Shown in pieces: positions 56,936-64,000 of a DNA stretch of 64,000 nt (its first letter is position 1; each line of letters begins with the position of its first letter). The stretch is from contig CAJXYU010000005.1 in the NCBI GenBank assembly GCA_913063155.1, positions 62,001 through 126,000 of the forward strand. The letters run 5' to 3'. Made by a program: the position numbers and the translations under genes. This DNA is from an uncultured Desulfovibrio sp. (lineage in GTDB: Bacteria; Desulfobacterota; Desulfovibrionia; Desulfovibrionales; Desulfovibrionaceae). The notes beneath the pieces were generated by a model, which was given only the letters and a program-made list of their open reading frames with translations, was not told where the DNA came from and made no database searches.

Positions 56936-58239
56936 TCTTGTATTCCGAAATGGTCGAGTATCAGGCGGCCGGTGTCCCGCATGCGCAGCGGTTGTGCGCC
57001 GTTGCTGTCGTAAAAAATCGCTCCGTCGACGGTGTGAGTGCCGAACCGGCCGAAATGGCCGAACACGGTGTTCCTGTTGAACTTGGCCTTGAGATCGAAT
57101 CCGGGCCTTGCCTGACAGACCAGGTCCGGGGCACGGTCGAGCATTGGGCCGGGGTAGAGTTTCTCCGCTTCAAAGACTTCTTCAATGACCCGCTCGCCGT
57201 TCAAGGTCAAGGCCATAAGCCCGGTGATGATTCGCTCCTTGCTGGGTCGGGTTTGTTGGCGGGAGAGAGAGGCACGCGAAAAACGGTCTCGGGTGTGCAG
57301 GTAGATGCGTCCCGGATCCAGGGCAAAGGCTGTGGTTTCGCTGGATATTGTGCTGGAATCCCATTCATTCTTCGGCATGGAAGTCTGATGGAGCAGACCT
57401 TCTTGCCGCAACCAGGCATTGAGATCCACTTCGGTCTTGAGTTCGGTGAACCCGTGGTCGGCCAGGACCATGAGCCGTTTGGGCTCCGGCAAGCTCTCGT
57501 AGCGTTCCAGCACCTGACCGACGGCTTTGTCCCAGAGACGCATGAATTCCATGCAGGCCGTGTGAAGAGGGTGTCCTTCGTCCGAAACTGCAGGCAGAAG
57601 AAAATGGAATAGTCGGTCTGTTTCGGTGAACACCTGCACAAACAGGTCCCAGGCCAGATCCGGCCACATGATTTCGAAGGCGGCCTGCCGCGAGGCCAAC
57701 GTGGCGCGCAATTCCGCCAGGAGGTATTCGGGATCGGCTGCGCCTTTGCTGGTGTCGGCCTCAAGCTTGTAGTTCAGGCTCTTCAGTCTTCCTGCCAGAA
57801 ACGGCGGGTGCACAGCCCGGGGAAGTCGCTCGGCCACAAAGCCGGACACGAGCATCCCCTTGATGGGTCTGGCCGGATAGGTGTTTGGCAGGTTGATGAT
57901 CCGCGACACCAGTCCAGCACTGCCCAATTTGTCGAAGATTGTGGGAACCTGCACCTGCGCGAAGTTGGTTATTCCGGATTGGTAGGTGTCCGCATCCATG
58001 CGCGCAAACCCGAATACGCCGTGCTCTTCCGGCCCCACACCCGTGTAGAACGAGGTCCAGTTCACGGGAGAGAGTTCCGGCAGTTCGGCCTGAACGGTGG
58101 TTGCCCGAGCCGCAATTTCGCCGATGTTCGGGAGTCTGTTCCCGAGTTGACGGGCCAGCTTCAGAGGCAGGCCGTCCAGTCCGAGAACCATGACACGGTT
58201 GCGTGTGGTTCTGTTGTTTTTTGTCAGCAGGATGCTCAT
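56932..58239 (-). CDS. alkaline-phosphatase-superfamily nucleotide phosphodiesterase-like protein
   Basis: A 435-residue cytoplasmic or membrane-associated enzyme of the type I phosphodiesterase family. The metal site and nucleophile region read MVLGLDGLPLKL, then ELPELSPVNWTSFYTGVGPEEHGVFGF (nucleophile Ser or Thr in SPVNWTSF). The late metal block is VLADHGFTE. A further histidine lies in FGHFGRFGTHT. No signal peptide is visible. The substrate is unknown. Its stop overlaps the helicase start by four bases. Confidence 0.9.
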   Translation of the reverse strand: MSILLTKNNRTTRNRVMVLGLDGLPLKLARQLGNRLPNIGEIAARATTVQAELPELSPVNWTSFYTGVGPEEHGVFGFARMDADTYQSGITNFAQVQVPTIFDKLGSAGLVSRIINLPNTYPARPIKGMLVSGFVAERLPRAVHPPFLAGRLKSLNYKLEADTSKGAADPEYLLAELRATLASRQAAFEIMWPDLAWDLFVQVFTETDRLFHFLLPAVSDEGHPLHTACMEFMRLWDKAVGQVLERYESLPEPKRLMVLADHGFTELKTEVDLNAWLRQEGLLHQTSMPKNEWDSSTISSETTAFALDPGRIYLHTRDRFSRASLSRQQTRPSKERIITGLMALTLNGERVIEEVFEAEKLYPGPMLDRAPDLVCQARPGFDLKAKFNRNTVFGHFGRFGTHTVDGAIFYDSNGAQPLRMRDTGRLILDHFGIQE

Positions 58240-58242
58240 GTA

Positions 58243-59136
58243 CTATTCGATGATCGCCTCGAATTTTTTGAGGAAGAAAGTCGGGTTGTAGGAAAGTTTC
58301 GCCTTGCGGAGTCCCTCATCTCCCAAGTCTTGTTCCCGGTTGACGTGGGTAAACTGCACGGCGTCGTTCTTCAGGAACATCTGGTTGATGGCCTGATACA
58401 CGCCCTTGTAGGCCACGTTGCCCTTTTCGAAGTGGATGACCACGGTGTCTTCGCAGAGCGGTTCGGCAACCGTGTAGGCGATGACTTTTCCGTCGCAGGA
58501 GATGGTGCCGCCGAACAGTCCTCCGATTTTGTCGAAGTTGGTCAGCACGCGGGTGATGGCCGTGTTCTCCGCCACCAGCGCTTCGGACGGATCGTTTTCC
58601 TCGAACCACTTGATCCATTCGGCCTGCATGGTCAGCACCTGGTCGATGCATACCGAGCACATGGGCTTGTATTCCCATTCGTATTTCTTGTTGAATTGGT
58701 TGAGCAGGTTCTTCTTCTTGTGGAACTTGTTGCCGCGCAAAGCCACCAGCTCTTCGACGGAGTAGACGTAATCCCACTGGCCACGTTTTTCGGTCAGGGT
58801 CAGGGTCAGGGTCAGGGAGTCGCCAAAAGCCTTGCTCCAGAGGGAAGACAGGTACTCGGGAACGCGGATGTATTTGTTGCATTCGCGCATGGCCTTGCAG
58901 TTGGTCCAGTCATAGTCGTCCCACGGCCCTACGGGAGCCCAGCAGGCCCGTTCCGGGTAGTTCTGGCGAATCCAGACGAGGCCTCTGTGAAAGGCCCATT
59001 CCAGTTGGTAGTACTCCGCCCAGCCCCAGATGTTGGCAAAGGCGAAATCGGAGGTCATGAGTTGCGGGCAGCCGGACAGGGCGTTTCTATATTCGTCTTG
59101 CCGTTCAAGAGATATGGGTTCGAAATCAAGCAGCAT
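58243..59136 (-). CDS. DUF2156 (phosphatidylglycerol lysyltransferase-type) protein
   Basis: A 297-residue soluble protein of the GNAT-like DUF2156 family, related to the C-terminal domain of MprF. Pattern blocks are SDFAFANIWGWAEYYQLEWAF, VEELVALRGNKFHKKKNLLNQF and the closing VNREQDLGDEGLRKAKLSYNPTFFLKKFEAI. An LTLTLTLT stretch is coded by four copies of a six-base repeat (58792-58817). Substrate unknown. It overlaps the MATE gene by 11 bases. Confidence 0.92.
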   Translation of the reverse strand: MLLDFEPISLERQDEYRNALSGCPQLMTSDFAFANIWGWAEYYQLEWAFHRGLVWIRQNYPERACWAPVGPWDDYDWTNCKAMRECNKYIRVPEYLSSLWSKAFGDSLTLTLTLTEKRGQWDYVYSVEELVALRGNKFHKKKNLLNQFNKKYEWEYKPMCSVCIDQVLTMQAEWIKWFEENDPSEALVAENTAITRVLTNFDKIGGLFGGTISCDGKVIAYTVAEPLCEDTVVIHFEKGNVAYKGVYQAINQMFLKNDAVQFTHVNREQDLGDEGLRKAKLSYNPTFFLKKFEAIIE

Positions 59137-60526
59137 TATGAGAAATCCTTGTGTTTCTGTCTTTGATCATGGCGAATTTGGTCCAGTTTCGGAACCTGAA
59201 ACAGTAGAACAGGGCAGCGGACTGCAGCACCTGGGAACAGAACATGGCTATCCAGATGCCTGTGGAGACGCCGAGAATATTGTGCCCGAGGACATATGCG
59301 AGGGGCAGCCGCAGGAACCATGTGGCCCCGCCCATGATGAGCATGTTCCAGAGGGTCGCGCCTGCGCCATTGAAGGCTCCGGCCAGAATCATGCTGGTCA
59401 GTGTGAAAGGTATGGCTAACACGTTCCACCACAGGTAGTCCATGGCCTGGGCTGTGACTGCCGGGTCCCGGGTGAAGAGCTTTACACAGGGGAGCATGAT
59501 CTGCCACAGGCTGACCGCGAAGATCAGGATGAAGACCAGGCCGATGCCCAGGATACGCAGGCCGAATTTTTTGGCCTCTTCCGGGCGTCGTGCGCCCAGG
59601 TAGTGGCCAATGAGGATGCTGGCGGTCATGTTGAAGGCGAACGCGGGCAGGAACAGGAATGATTCGATGCGCAGGCCGATGGACATCCCTGCCAGGGCGT
59701 CGATTTTGGCTACGGGAAGGCTGGCTGTGATGGCGTAGAGGACCAAGTAGCCGGAATGCCAGACTATCTGCATGAGTCCTGCGGGCCAGGCCACCTTGAG
59801 GATGTAAGGCGTGGCCCGTTTGATCCATCGCCAGGGGGCGAGGCTCTTGGTGCTCAGGTCCTTGCGGGCGATGAGCACCGCAAGGTTGAGCAGCGCACCT
59901 GCCGTGATCGAACCGAAGGTGGCCCAAGCCAGGCCCTTGTAGCCGATTTCGGGCAGACCGAACCAGCCGAGGCCGAGGCCGAGATCCAGGTAGGCGTTGG
60001 ACATGGTGATGAGAATGCCGCTGTACAGTGGAAACATGACTCTTTTACGCGCCCGAAAGACTGCGTTGGTGATGATCAGCAGGAAGTAGGGCGGCAATAC
60101 ATACAGATATACTTCCAGGAAGTAATCCGTGACGTAACGCATTTCCTGGGGGACCTGCAGTGCGGTGAGCAAAAGGTCTCGAATGGGCAGGCACAGAAAC
60201 ATGAACAGCTGTCCAAGCACCAGCGAGGCAATGACGCACATGCCCACGTAGCGTTGAACCCGTCGGTGCAGCCCGGCGCCTTCGGACTGGCTGATGGCGG
60301 CCACGGCCCCGTTGGCAATGGCCACGGCCACCACGAGCATAAAGAAGAGCGACTGGGTGATGAGACCCAGCGACGCTTGTACTTCGCGGTTTATTTTTCC
60401 GGCCACCCAGACATCGGCAACACCGATGAAGAAGTGGAAGACCATCATGAGGATCTGCGGCCAGGAAAGTTTCCAGATGGTACGGTATGGGGATTTGGCC
60501 ATATCGGCCGCGATATCGGATGCCAT
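59126..60526 (-). CDS. MATE-family efflux transporter (second of two)
   Basis: A 466-residue transporter with twelve predicted helices, beginning MASDIAADMAKSPYRTIWKLSWPQILMMVFHFFIGVADVWVAGKIN. Internal repeats typical of MATE carriers (GYKGLAWATFGSITAGALLNLAVL, GIGLRIE-like) are present. The start was set at the ATG at 60526; a longer frame to 60625 lacks family similarity. Another possible start is the ATG at 60502. It heads the six-gene minus-strand run. Confidence 0.9.
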   Translation of the reverse strand: MASDIAADMAKSPYRTIWKLSWPQILMMVFHFFIGVADVWVAGKINREVQASLGLITQSLFFMLVVAVAIANGAVAAISQSEGAGLHRRVQRYVGMCVIASLVLGQLFMFLCLPIRDLLLTALQVPQEMRYVTDYFLEVYLYVLPPYFLLIITNAVFRARKRVMFPLYSGILITMSNAYLDLGLGLGWFGLPEIGYKGLAWATFGSITAGALLNLAVLIARKDLSTKSLAPWRWIKRATPYILKVAWPAGLMQIVWHSGYLVLYAITASLPVAKIDALAGMSIGLRIESFLFLPAFAFNMTASILIGHYLGARRPEEAKKFGLRILGIGLVFILIFAVSLWQIMLPCVKLFTRDPAVTAQAMDYLWWNVLAIPFTLTSMILAGAFNGAGATLWNMLIMGGATWFLRLPLAYVLGHNILGVSTGIWIAMFCSQVLQSAALFYCFRFRNWTKFAMIKDRNTRISHNAA

Positions 60527-60612
60527 TGTGCTCTGCCGGTTCGGGTTCTCTGTGAAAGCGTGTGTCGCAGAGAATAGGCACTTTATGGCAAATGCCAACC
60601 CTGGGGCCGTAA

Positions 60613-60630
60613 GAAATTTGAACAAATTTC
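60613..60630. promoter_or_regulatory. perfect palindrome, candidate operator between MATE and cheY
   Basis: GAAATTTG-AA-CAAATTTC is a perfect eight-base inverted repeat with a two-base spacer. It lies in the 188-base divergent region, 16 bases upstream of the cheY -35 and about 87 bases before the MATE start. A dimeric repressor or activator site is plausible; no regulator gene is adjacent. Confidence 0.5.
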
Positions 60631-60645
60631 AGGGGCAGCGGATGA

Positions 60646-60675
60646 TTGACCTGCTTTTCCCGGCAATGTTATAAA
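60646..60675 (+). promoter_or_regulatory. sigma70-type promoter of cheY
   Basis: TTGACC (60646-60651) and TATAAA (60670-60675) are separated by 18 bases, matching both consensus boxes at five of six positions. The start would be near 60682, giving a leader of about 33 bases before the ATG at 60715. Confidence 0.65.
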
Positions 60676-60714
60676 TAATTCATTGAATTCACCCGCAAAC
60701 AATATTGGAATTAT

Positions 60715-61122
60715 ATGGCGGCAGAAATAGATTTGAATATGAAGATTCTCGTGGTGGACGACTCCGCCACCATGCGAAGAATCGTGATTTCCGCATTGCG
60801 TAAATGCGGCTTCAAGAACATCGTGTCCGCGGATGATGGCAAAACCGCATGGCCTCATATTGAACAGGGAGGCATTGATCTGATTCTCAGCGACCAGAAG
60901 ATGCCGGACGTCGGGGGCTTGGAGTTGCTGAAGATGGTGCGGGGCAATAAAGGCACCAAGGACTTGCCGTTTATTATGATTACGGCGGAGGCCTATCGGG
61001 AAAACGTCATGGAAGCCCTGAAACTTGGGGTTTCCAATTATATCGTCAAGCCTTTCAATGCCAATCAGCTCGTGCAGAAAATCGTCAAGGTATTGGACGC
61101 ATCACTTCCTCAACGAGGATAG
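60715..61122 (+). CDS. cheY: CheY-type chemotaxis response regulator
   Basis: A 135-residue single-domain receiver. Acidic residues D15 and D16, phospho-accepting D60 in LILSDQKMPDVGG, the threonine in IMITAEA and the lysine in YIVKPFNA are intact, with the CheY-like ATMRRIVISALRKCGFKN start. It probably relays signals to the flagellar switch. The start at 60715 gives the short N-terminal extension found in CheY; an in-frame ATG at 60739 is possible. It is monocistronic, separate from the cheA-cheB block at 13507-16735. Confidence 0.93.
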   Translation: MAAEIDLNMKILVVDDSATMRRIVISALRKCGFKNIVSADDGKTAWPHIEQGGIDLILSDQKMPDVGGLELLKMVRGNKGTKDLPFIMITAEAYRENVMEALKLGVSNYIVKPFNANQLVQKIVKVLDASLPQRG

Positions 61123-61147
61123 TTCACAAGAGTGCAGGACAGCCTGA

Positions 61148-61882
61148 TCAATTGTGATCGTGCGGAATGTCTCCCTCGATATGCACATGCATGTGTGTGT
61201 GGGGCTTGAGTGTGCCTTCTTTGATCCTGCCGTCGCGCAGAGCCAGAATACTGTCCGTTGTGTGCGCCAGGAAGTCCGTGTCGTGCGAAACCACGATTCT
61301 GGGGATTTCCAAGTGGTCAAGAATGTGCACAAGTCTGTGCCGTGCTTCCGGGGAAAGCCCGGTGGTCGGCTCATCCAGAATCAGGACCTTGGGGGTCATG
61401 GCCAGTATGGTGGCCAATGCCACCAGTTTCTTTTCCCCTCCCGAAAGCCTGTAGGGCACACGGCTTTCAAAGCCCGCCAAACCCAGACGGTCCAGTGTCT
61501 CCAATGAAATTTGTTTGGCTTCCTCTCTGGAAAGCCCCTGATTGAGCGGGCCGAAAGCCACGTCGTCCAGCACGGTGGGACAGAAAAGCTGGTCGTCCGA
61601 GTGTTGAAACAGAAAGCCGATTTTCAGACGGGCGGCCATGAAGTCCTTGGAGTCTGAAAGGGTATCCCCAAAAAGCCGGATCGTGCCTTTATCCGGTTTG
61701 ATGAGTCCCATGAGGATATGCAGGAAAGTGGTTTTGCCTGCACCGTTCGGCCCCATGATGCCGAGCTTGTCGCCCGCGTGCAGGCTGAAGTCCAGGCCGC
61801 GCAGCACGGGATCTCCTTCCGGGTACGCGTAGTGAATGTTGGTCAGTTCGATGAGTTTTTTGTCTGCCATGCCCGTACTCAT
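61148..61882 (-). CDS. cbiO: energy-coupling-factor ABC transporter ATPase (CbiO type)
   Basis: A 244-residue ATPase. Walker A is MGPNGAGKTTFLHIL, the signature LSGGEKKLVALATIL, and Walker B VLILDEPTTGLS. The C-terminus has a histidine-rich tail, PHTHMHVHIEGDIPHDHN (six or seven histidines in the last 18 residues). That tail is unusual for the ATPase and suggests nickel or cobalt binding. It overlaps cbiQ by four bases (ATGA), so they form one unit. The membrane-bound S component CbiM/NikM and CbiN are not in this window. Confidence 0.93.
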   Translation of the reverse strand: MSTGMADKKLIELTNIHYAYPEGDPVLRGLDFSLHAGDKLGIMGPNGAGKTTFLHILMGLIKPDKGTIRLFGDTLSDSKDFMAARLKIGFLFQHSDDQLFCPTVLDDVAFGPLNQGLSREEAKQISLETLDRLGLAGFESRVPYRLSGGEKKLVALATILAMTPKVLILDEPTTGLSPEARHRLVHILDHLEIPRIVVSHDTDFLAHTTDSILALRDGRIKEGTLKPHTHMHVHIEGDIPHDHN

Positions 61883-62649
61883 ATGAACCCTCGTTGCAGC
61901 AGGTCATAGGCGGTGATGCCCATTCCGAGCAGGGCTGCGGAAGTGATGAAGAAAATATCGCCAGCGGTGAAATTGAAGTCTGTCAGGGTATAGAAACGGC
62001 CTTTGAACCCGCGGCAGAGCATGGCGTTGTTGACGCGTTCCGCACGGTCCCAGCTTTTGACCAGCAGCATGCCCACAAGCCATGCGTAGCTGCGGTAGGT
62101 GTGCACGTTGGTCCTCGGCCTGAATCCCCTCGCGGCCATGGCTCTGGTCATGGTATCGTATTCGTTCCGGATGACGAAAATATACCTGAAGGTGAACAGG
62201 AAAAGGTGGCAGAGTTTGGCGGGAACCCGCAGAGACTGCATGGCTGGTCCCATGCTCTGCACCGGGATGGAACCGAGGAGCGCCATGAGACTGAGCACCA
62301 CTGCGTTGGATTTCAAGGTCAGGAGCAGCGCCATGACAAGGCCTTCTCTGGTCATGGTCAGCGGCCCGAGGTTGTAGACTGCCTGGCCTGGCGTAGAGAA
62401 AGGGATGAACAGCCACAGGAACAGGATGAACAGATTGACCACGAAGAGCCGTGTGAGCACCTTGCCTGGATTGTAGGCGGCCGGCAGTATCAAGCTCAGG
62501 CCTATGGCCAGGGAAAGCCAGGCGGCCCACGGAGTGGTCAGCAAGGCCATGGGAACCGTGAGCAGGAAGGCGGAGACCAGGCGCGCCCGAGGGTCGGTGC
62601 GGTGGAATATGGAGTTGCCCTTTGCAAAGGGCTCGGAAATGGCAGCCAC
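61879..62649 (-). CDS. cbiQ: energy-coupling-factor transmembrane protein (CbiQ type)
   Basis: A 256-residue membrane protein with five or six helices. The T-component coupling motifs are AMAARGFRPRT and AMLCRGFKG, which dock on the ATPase. The start is a GTG at 62649 with AAGGA. Upstream (62650-62731) there is a GCAGGGGC/GCCCCTGC inverted repeat without a T run. The gene is coupled to cbiO. CbiM is absent here, so it may work with one encoded elsewhere. Confidence 0.92.
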   Translation of the reverse strand: MAAISEPFAKGNSIFHRTDPRARLVSAFLLTVPMALLTTPWAAWLSLAIGLSLILPAAYNPGKVLTRLFVVNLFILFLWLFIPFSTPGQAVYNLGPLTMTREGLVMALLLTLKSNAVVLSLMALLGSIPVQSMGPAMQSLRVPAKLCHLFLFTFRYIFVIRNEYDTMTRAMAARGFRPRTNVHTYRSYAWLVGMLLVKSWDRAERVNNAMLCRGFKGRFYTLTDFNFTAGDIFFITSAALLGMGITAYDLLQRGFI

Positions 62650-62731
62650 GTTAATCCTTCATGTCAGGATTTTAAAGGGATAAGTCCTTTGGCGGGGGCA
62701 GGGGCAAAGGCCCCTGCACTTCAAGATCATG

Positions 62732-63289
62732 TTAAGCCAAGCCTACTTCAGGGGCGACTTCGGTGATGGCGTCGATGGACAGCTGAAGAAAATCCCCCAA
62801 CTCCAGGCCCAGCTTTTCGCATTCGCGGATCTCATCGCGGTTGACGCTGGCGGCGAAAGCCCTGTCCTTCATTTTTTTCTTGAGGCTTTTGGGCTTCATG
62901 CCTTCCATTTTGGTCGGTCGCACCAGCGCGGCGGTGTGCACCAGGCCGGTGATGGTTTCGCCGCAACGAAGGGCATAGTCGAAATCCGTTTCCGGCGGTT
63001 CGCTGCCGTTCATTTCCGAGGCGTGACGACGAATGGCGTCCAGCGCCTCTGCCGGCAGCTTGCCTTCCAGCATCTCGGCCGTGTCCAGGCCGTGCCGGGT
63101 GGCGCCATCCTTGGTTGTTGCATAGTCCAGGTCGTGCAGCAACCCGGAGAGCCCCCAGGTCTCTTCATCCTTGTTCAGTTTGCGGGCCAAGGCGCGCATT
63201 ACCGCTTCGGATTCGAGAGCGTGGTTGACCTGACCTGCCTCGCCGTTGTGCTGCTTCAGCAGTTTCAGTGCTTCTTCACGGGTAATCAA
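62732..63289 (-). CDS. HD-domain hydrolase-like protein
   Basis: A 185-residue protein with the HD motif in LSGLLHDLDYATTKDGATRHGL, preceded by a helical stretch (MITREEALKLLKQHN, HALESEAVMRALARKL). The family includes metal-dependent phosphohydrolases, many acting on nucleotides. The start is a TTG at 63289 with a good AAGGAG site. It lies upstream of cbiQ on the same strand, with an 82-base gap. Substrate unknown. Confidence 0.9.
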   Translation of the reverse strand: MITREEALKLLKQHNGEAGQVNHALESEAVMRALARKLNKDEETWGLSGLLHDLDYATTKDGATRHGLDTAEMLEGKLPAEALDAIRRHASEMNGSEPPETDFDYALRCGETITGLVHTAALVRPTKMEGMKPKSLKKKMKDRAFAASVNRDEIRECEKLGLELGDFLQLSIDAITEVAPEVGLA

Positions 63290-63342
63290 TGGAGTACTCC
63301 TTAAGTGGCGGAAGTTGGGTGAAGGGTCTCCTCAAAATATGA

Positions 63343-64000
63343 TCAATAGAGCCAGCAGGCTACATATCTCTTGTTTTCTAGTGCATTGAGGTCGGGCACG
63401 TCAACACGGCATTTGTCCATGGCTTGGGGGCAACGCGGATGGAAAGGGCAGCCTTTGGGCGGATTGGTGGGGCTGGGCAGGTCGCCGGAAAGGGGGATTC
63501 GTTCCATCTGCCGAGTGGGGTCGGGCAGCAATATAGCCGAGAGCAGGGCCTTGGTGTACGGGTGCAGCGGCTTGTCGAACAGGAGTTGTGAGGGAGCGAG
63601 CTCCACAATGCGGCCCAGATACATGACCGCCACCCGGTCGCTGATGTGACTGACCACGGAAAGGTCGTGGGAAATGAAGATATAGGTCAGCCCGAACTGT
63701 TGTTGCAGACCTCGGAGCAGGTTGAGGACCTGAGCGCGCACGGACACGTCCAGGGCTGATACCGGCTCGTCGCAGACCACCAGTTCCGGGTCCAACGCCA
63801 GGGCGCGGGCAACGGCCACGCGTTGGCGCTGACCTCCTGAAAATTCGTGCGGGTAGCGGTCGAACTGGTCGGCTCGCAATCCCACGCGTTCAAGGAGCTT
63901 GCGAGCCTTTTGCTTGCGTTGCGCATTGGTGCCGATACCGTGGATGTCGTACATTTCCTTGATGATGTTGCCTATGGGCTGGCGTGGATTGAGCGAGGAG
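63343..64000 (-). CDS. peptide ABC transporter ATPase (DppF/OppF type), 5' truncated
   Basis: The last 218 codons of a peptide transporter ATPase; the Walker A part lies beyond the window. The frame runs unbroken to the edge ([21 protein letters not shown]). The Q-loop side, signature [15 protein letters not shown], Walker [15 protein letters not shown] and H-loop [11 protein letters not shown] are intact. The end has the DppF/OppF zinc-finger-like [13 protein letters not shown]. It is the C-terminal subunit of an oligopeptide or dipeptide importer. Confidence 0.95.
   Translation of the reverse strand, partial: SSLNPRQPIGNIIKEMYDIHGIGTNAQRKQKARKLLERVGLRADQFDRYPHEFSGGQRQRVAVARALALDPELVVCDEPVSALDVSVRAQVLNLLRGLQQQFGLTYIFISHDLSVVSHISDRVAVMYLGRIVELAPSQLLFDKPLHPYTKALLSAILLPDPTRQMERIPLSGDLPSPTNPPKGCPFHPRCPQAMDKCRVDVPDLNALENKRYVACWLY

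Noticed and set aside
57808-59166. Open frame of 452 codons on the plus strand opposite DUF2156 and phosphodiesterase genes
   Set aside because: Antisense shadow rich in Val, His and Gly, with no motif and no ribosome site.
62698-62717. Terminator between the HD-domain gene and cbiQ
   Set aside because: The GCAGGGGC/GCCCCTGC repeat has no T run in either direction.

Overview
The window reads as a chromosomal segment of a Desulfovibrio-type sulfate reducer (Desulfovibrionaceae, Desulfobacterota). This is inferred from gene content (Mrp, TatA, class I IlvC, H-NOX chemoreceptor, PaaK-ACT pair, DUF2156 and DUF190 proteins), mid-to-high GC, GTG/TTG starts and dense operons. No 16S gene or other definitive marker is present. 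There is no rRNA, tRNA, CRISPR array, phage or insertion sequence. It is mostly a conserved core-genome region with tight operons and intrinsic terminators.

Layout. 1-2449: end of an Mrp ATPase, PgsA, a small helical protein, an FtsB-like protein and a TPR protein. 2533-7617: a lipoprotein, fructose bisphosphatase, TsaD, the thioredoxin/thioredoxin reductase pair and BamD, closed by a terminator. 7669-11117: a protein with weak HisD-like patches overlapping a stand-alone EF-G, then a DUF2062 protein. 11268-16735: a chemotaxis block made of a receptor ending in an H-NOX haem domain, CheA and CheB. 16732-18135: DUF190/CrcB (fluoride) on the minus strand and a CYTH protein. 18213-21649: clpS-clpA-aat, an N-degron module. 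21722-30702: PEGA lipoprotein, UvrB, a potassium-channel-like protein with an atypical filter, LigA, DapB and a MATE exporter.

30760-34595 (minus strand): an Hpt protein, RtcB, a tandem-ACT protein and a PaaK-type aryl-CoA ligase. Upstream of paaK I find a promoter-like element, a 16-codon leader peptide with seven phenylalanines, mutually exclusive RNA pairings and a terminator hairpin just before the paaK ribosome binding site. This has the form of a classic phenylalanine attenuator, but it sits on a gene usually annotated as phenylacetate catabolic. It suggests that the paaK-ACT operon is switched on by phenylalanine starvation and serves phenylalanine salvage (phenylacetate to phenylacetyl-CoA to phenylpyruvate). 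This is the most interesting signal in the window.

34771-42666: nitroreductase, RsfS, GpmI, a zinc-ribbon protein, a LOG protein, an RNA-type MBL/beta-CASP hydrolase, RsmD-CoaD-MiaA and a SixA-like phosphatase. 42818-45502: two exported proteins of unknown function with a CDP-alcohol transferase, then TatA. 45710-52445: a Cys-rich protein, an unknown protein, a HAD phosphatase, YggT, a DivIVA-like protein, DUF167, DUF465 and the branched-chain amino acid genes ilvB-ilvN-ilvC. 52775-53347: a DUF5698/DUF2179 membrane protein behind a promoter overlapped by a palindrome. 53394-60526 (minus): a six-gene run of MATE, DUF2156, phosphodiesterase, UvrD-type helicase, ThiL and TrmO. 60715-64000: CheY, the CbiO/CbiQ Co/Ni ECF transporter parts, an HD-domain protein and a truncated peptide-transporter ATPase at the window edge.
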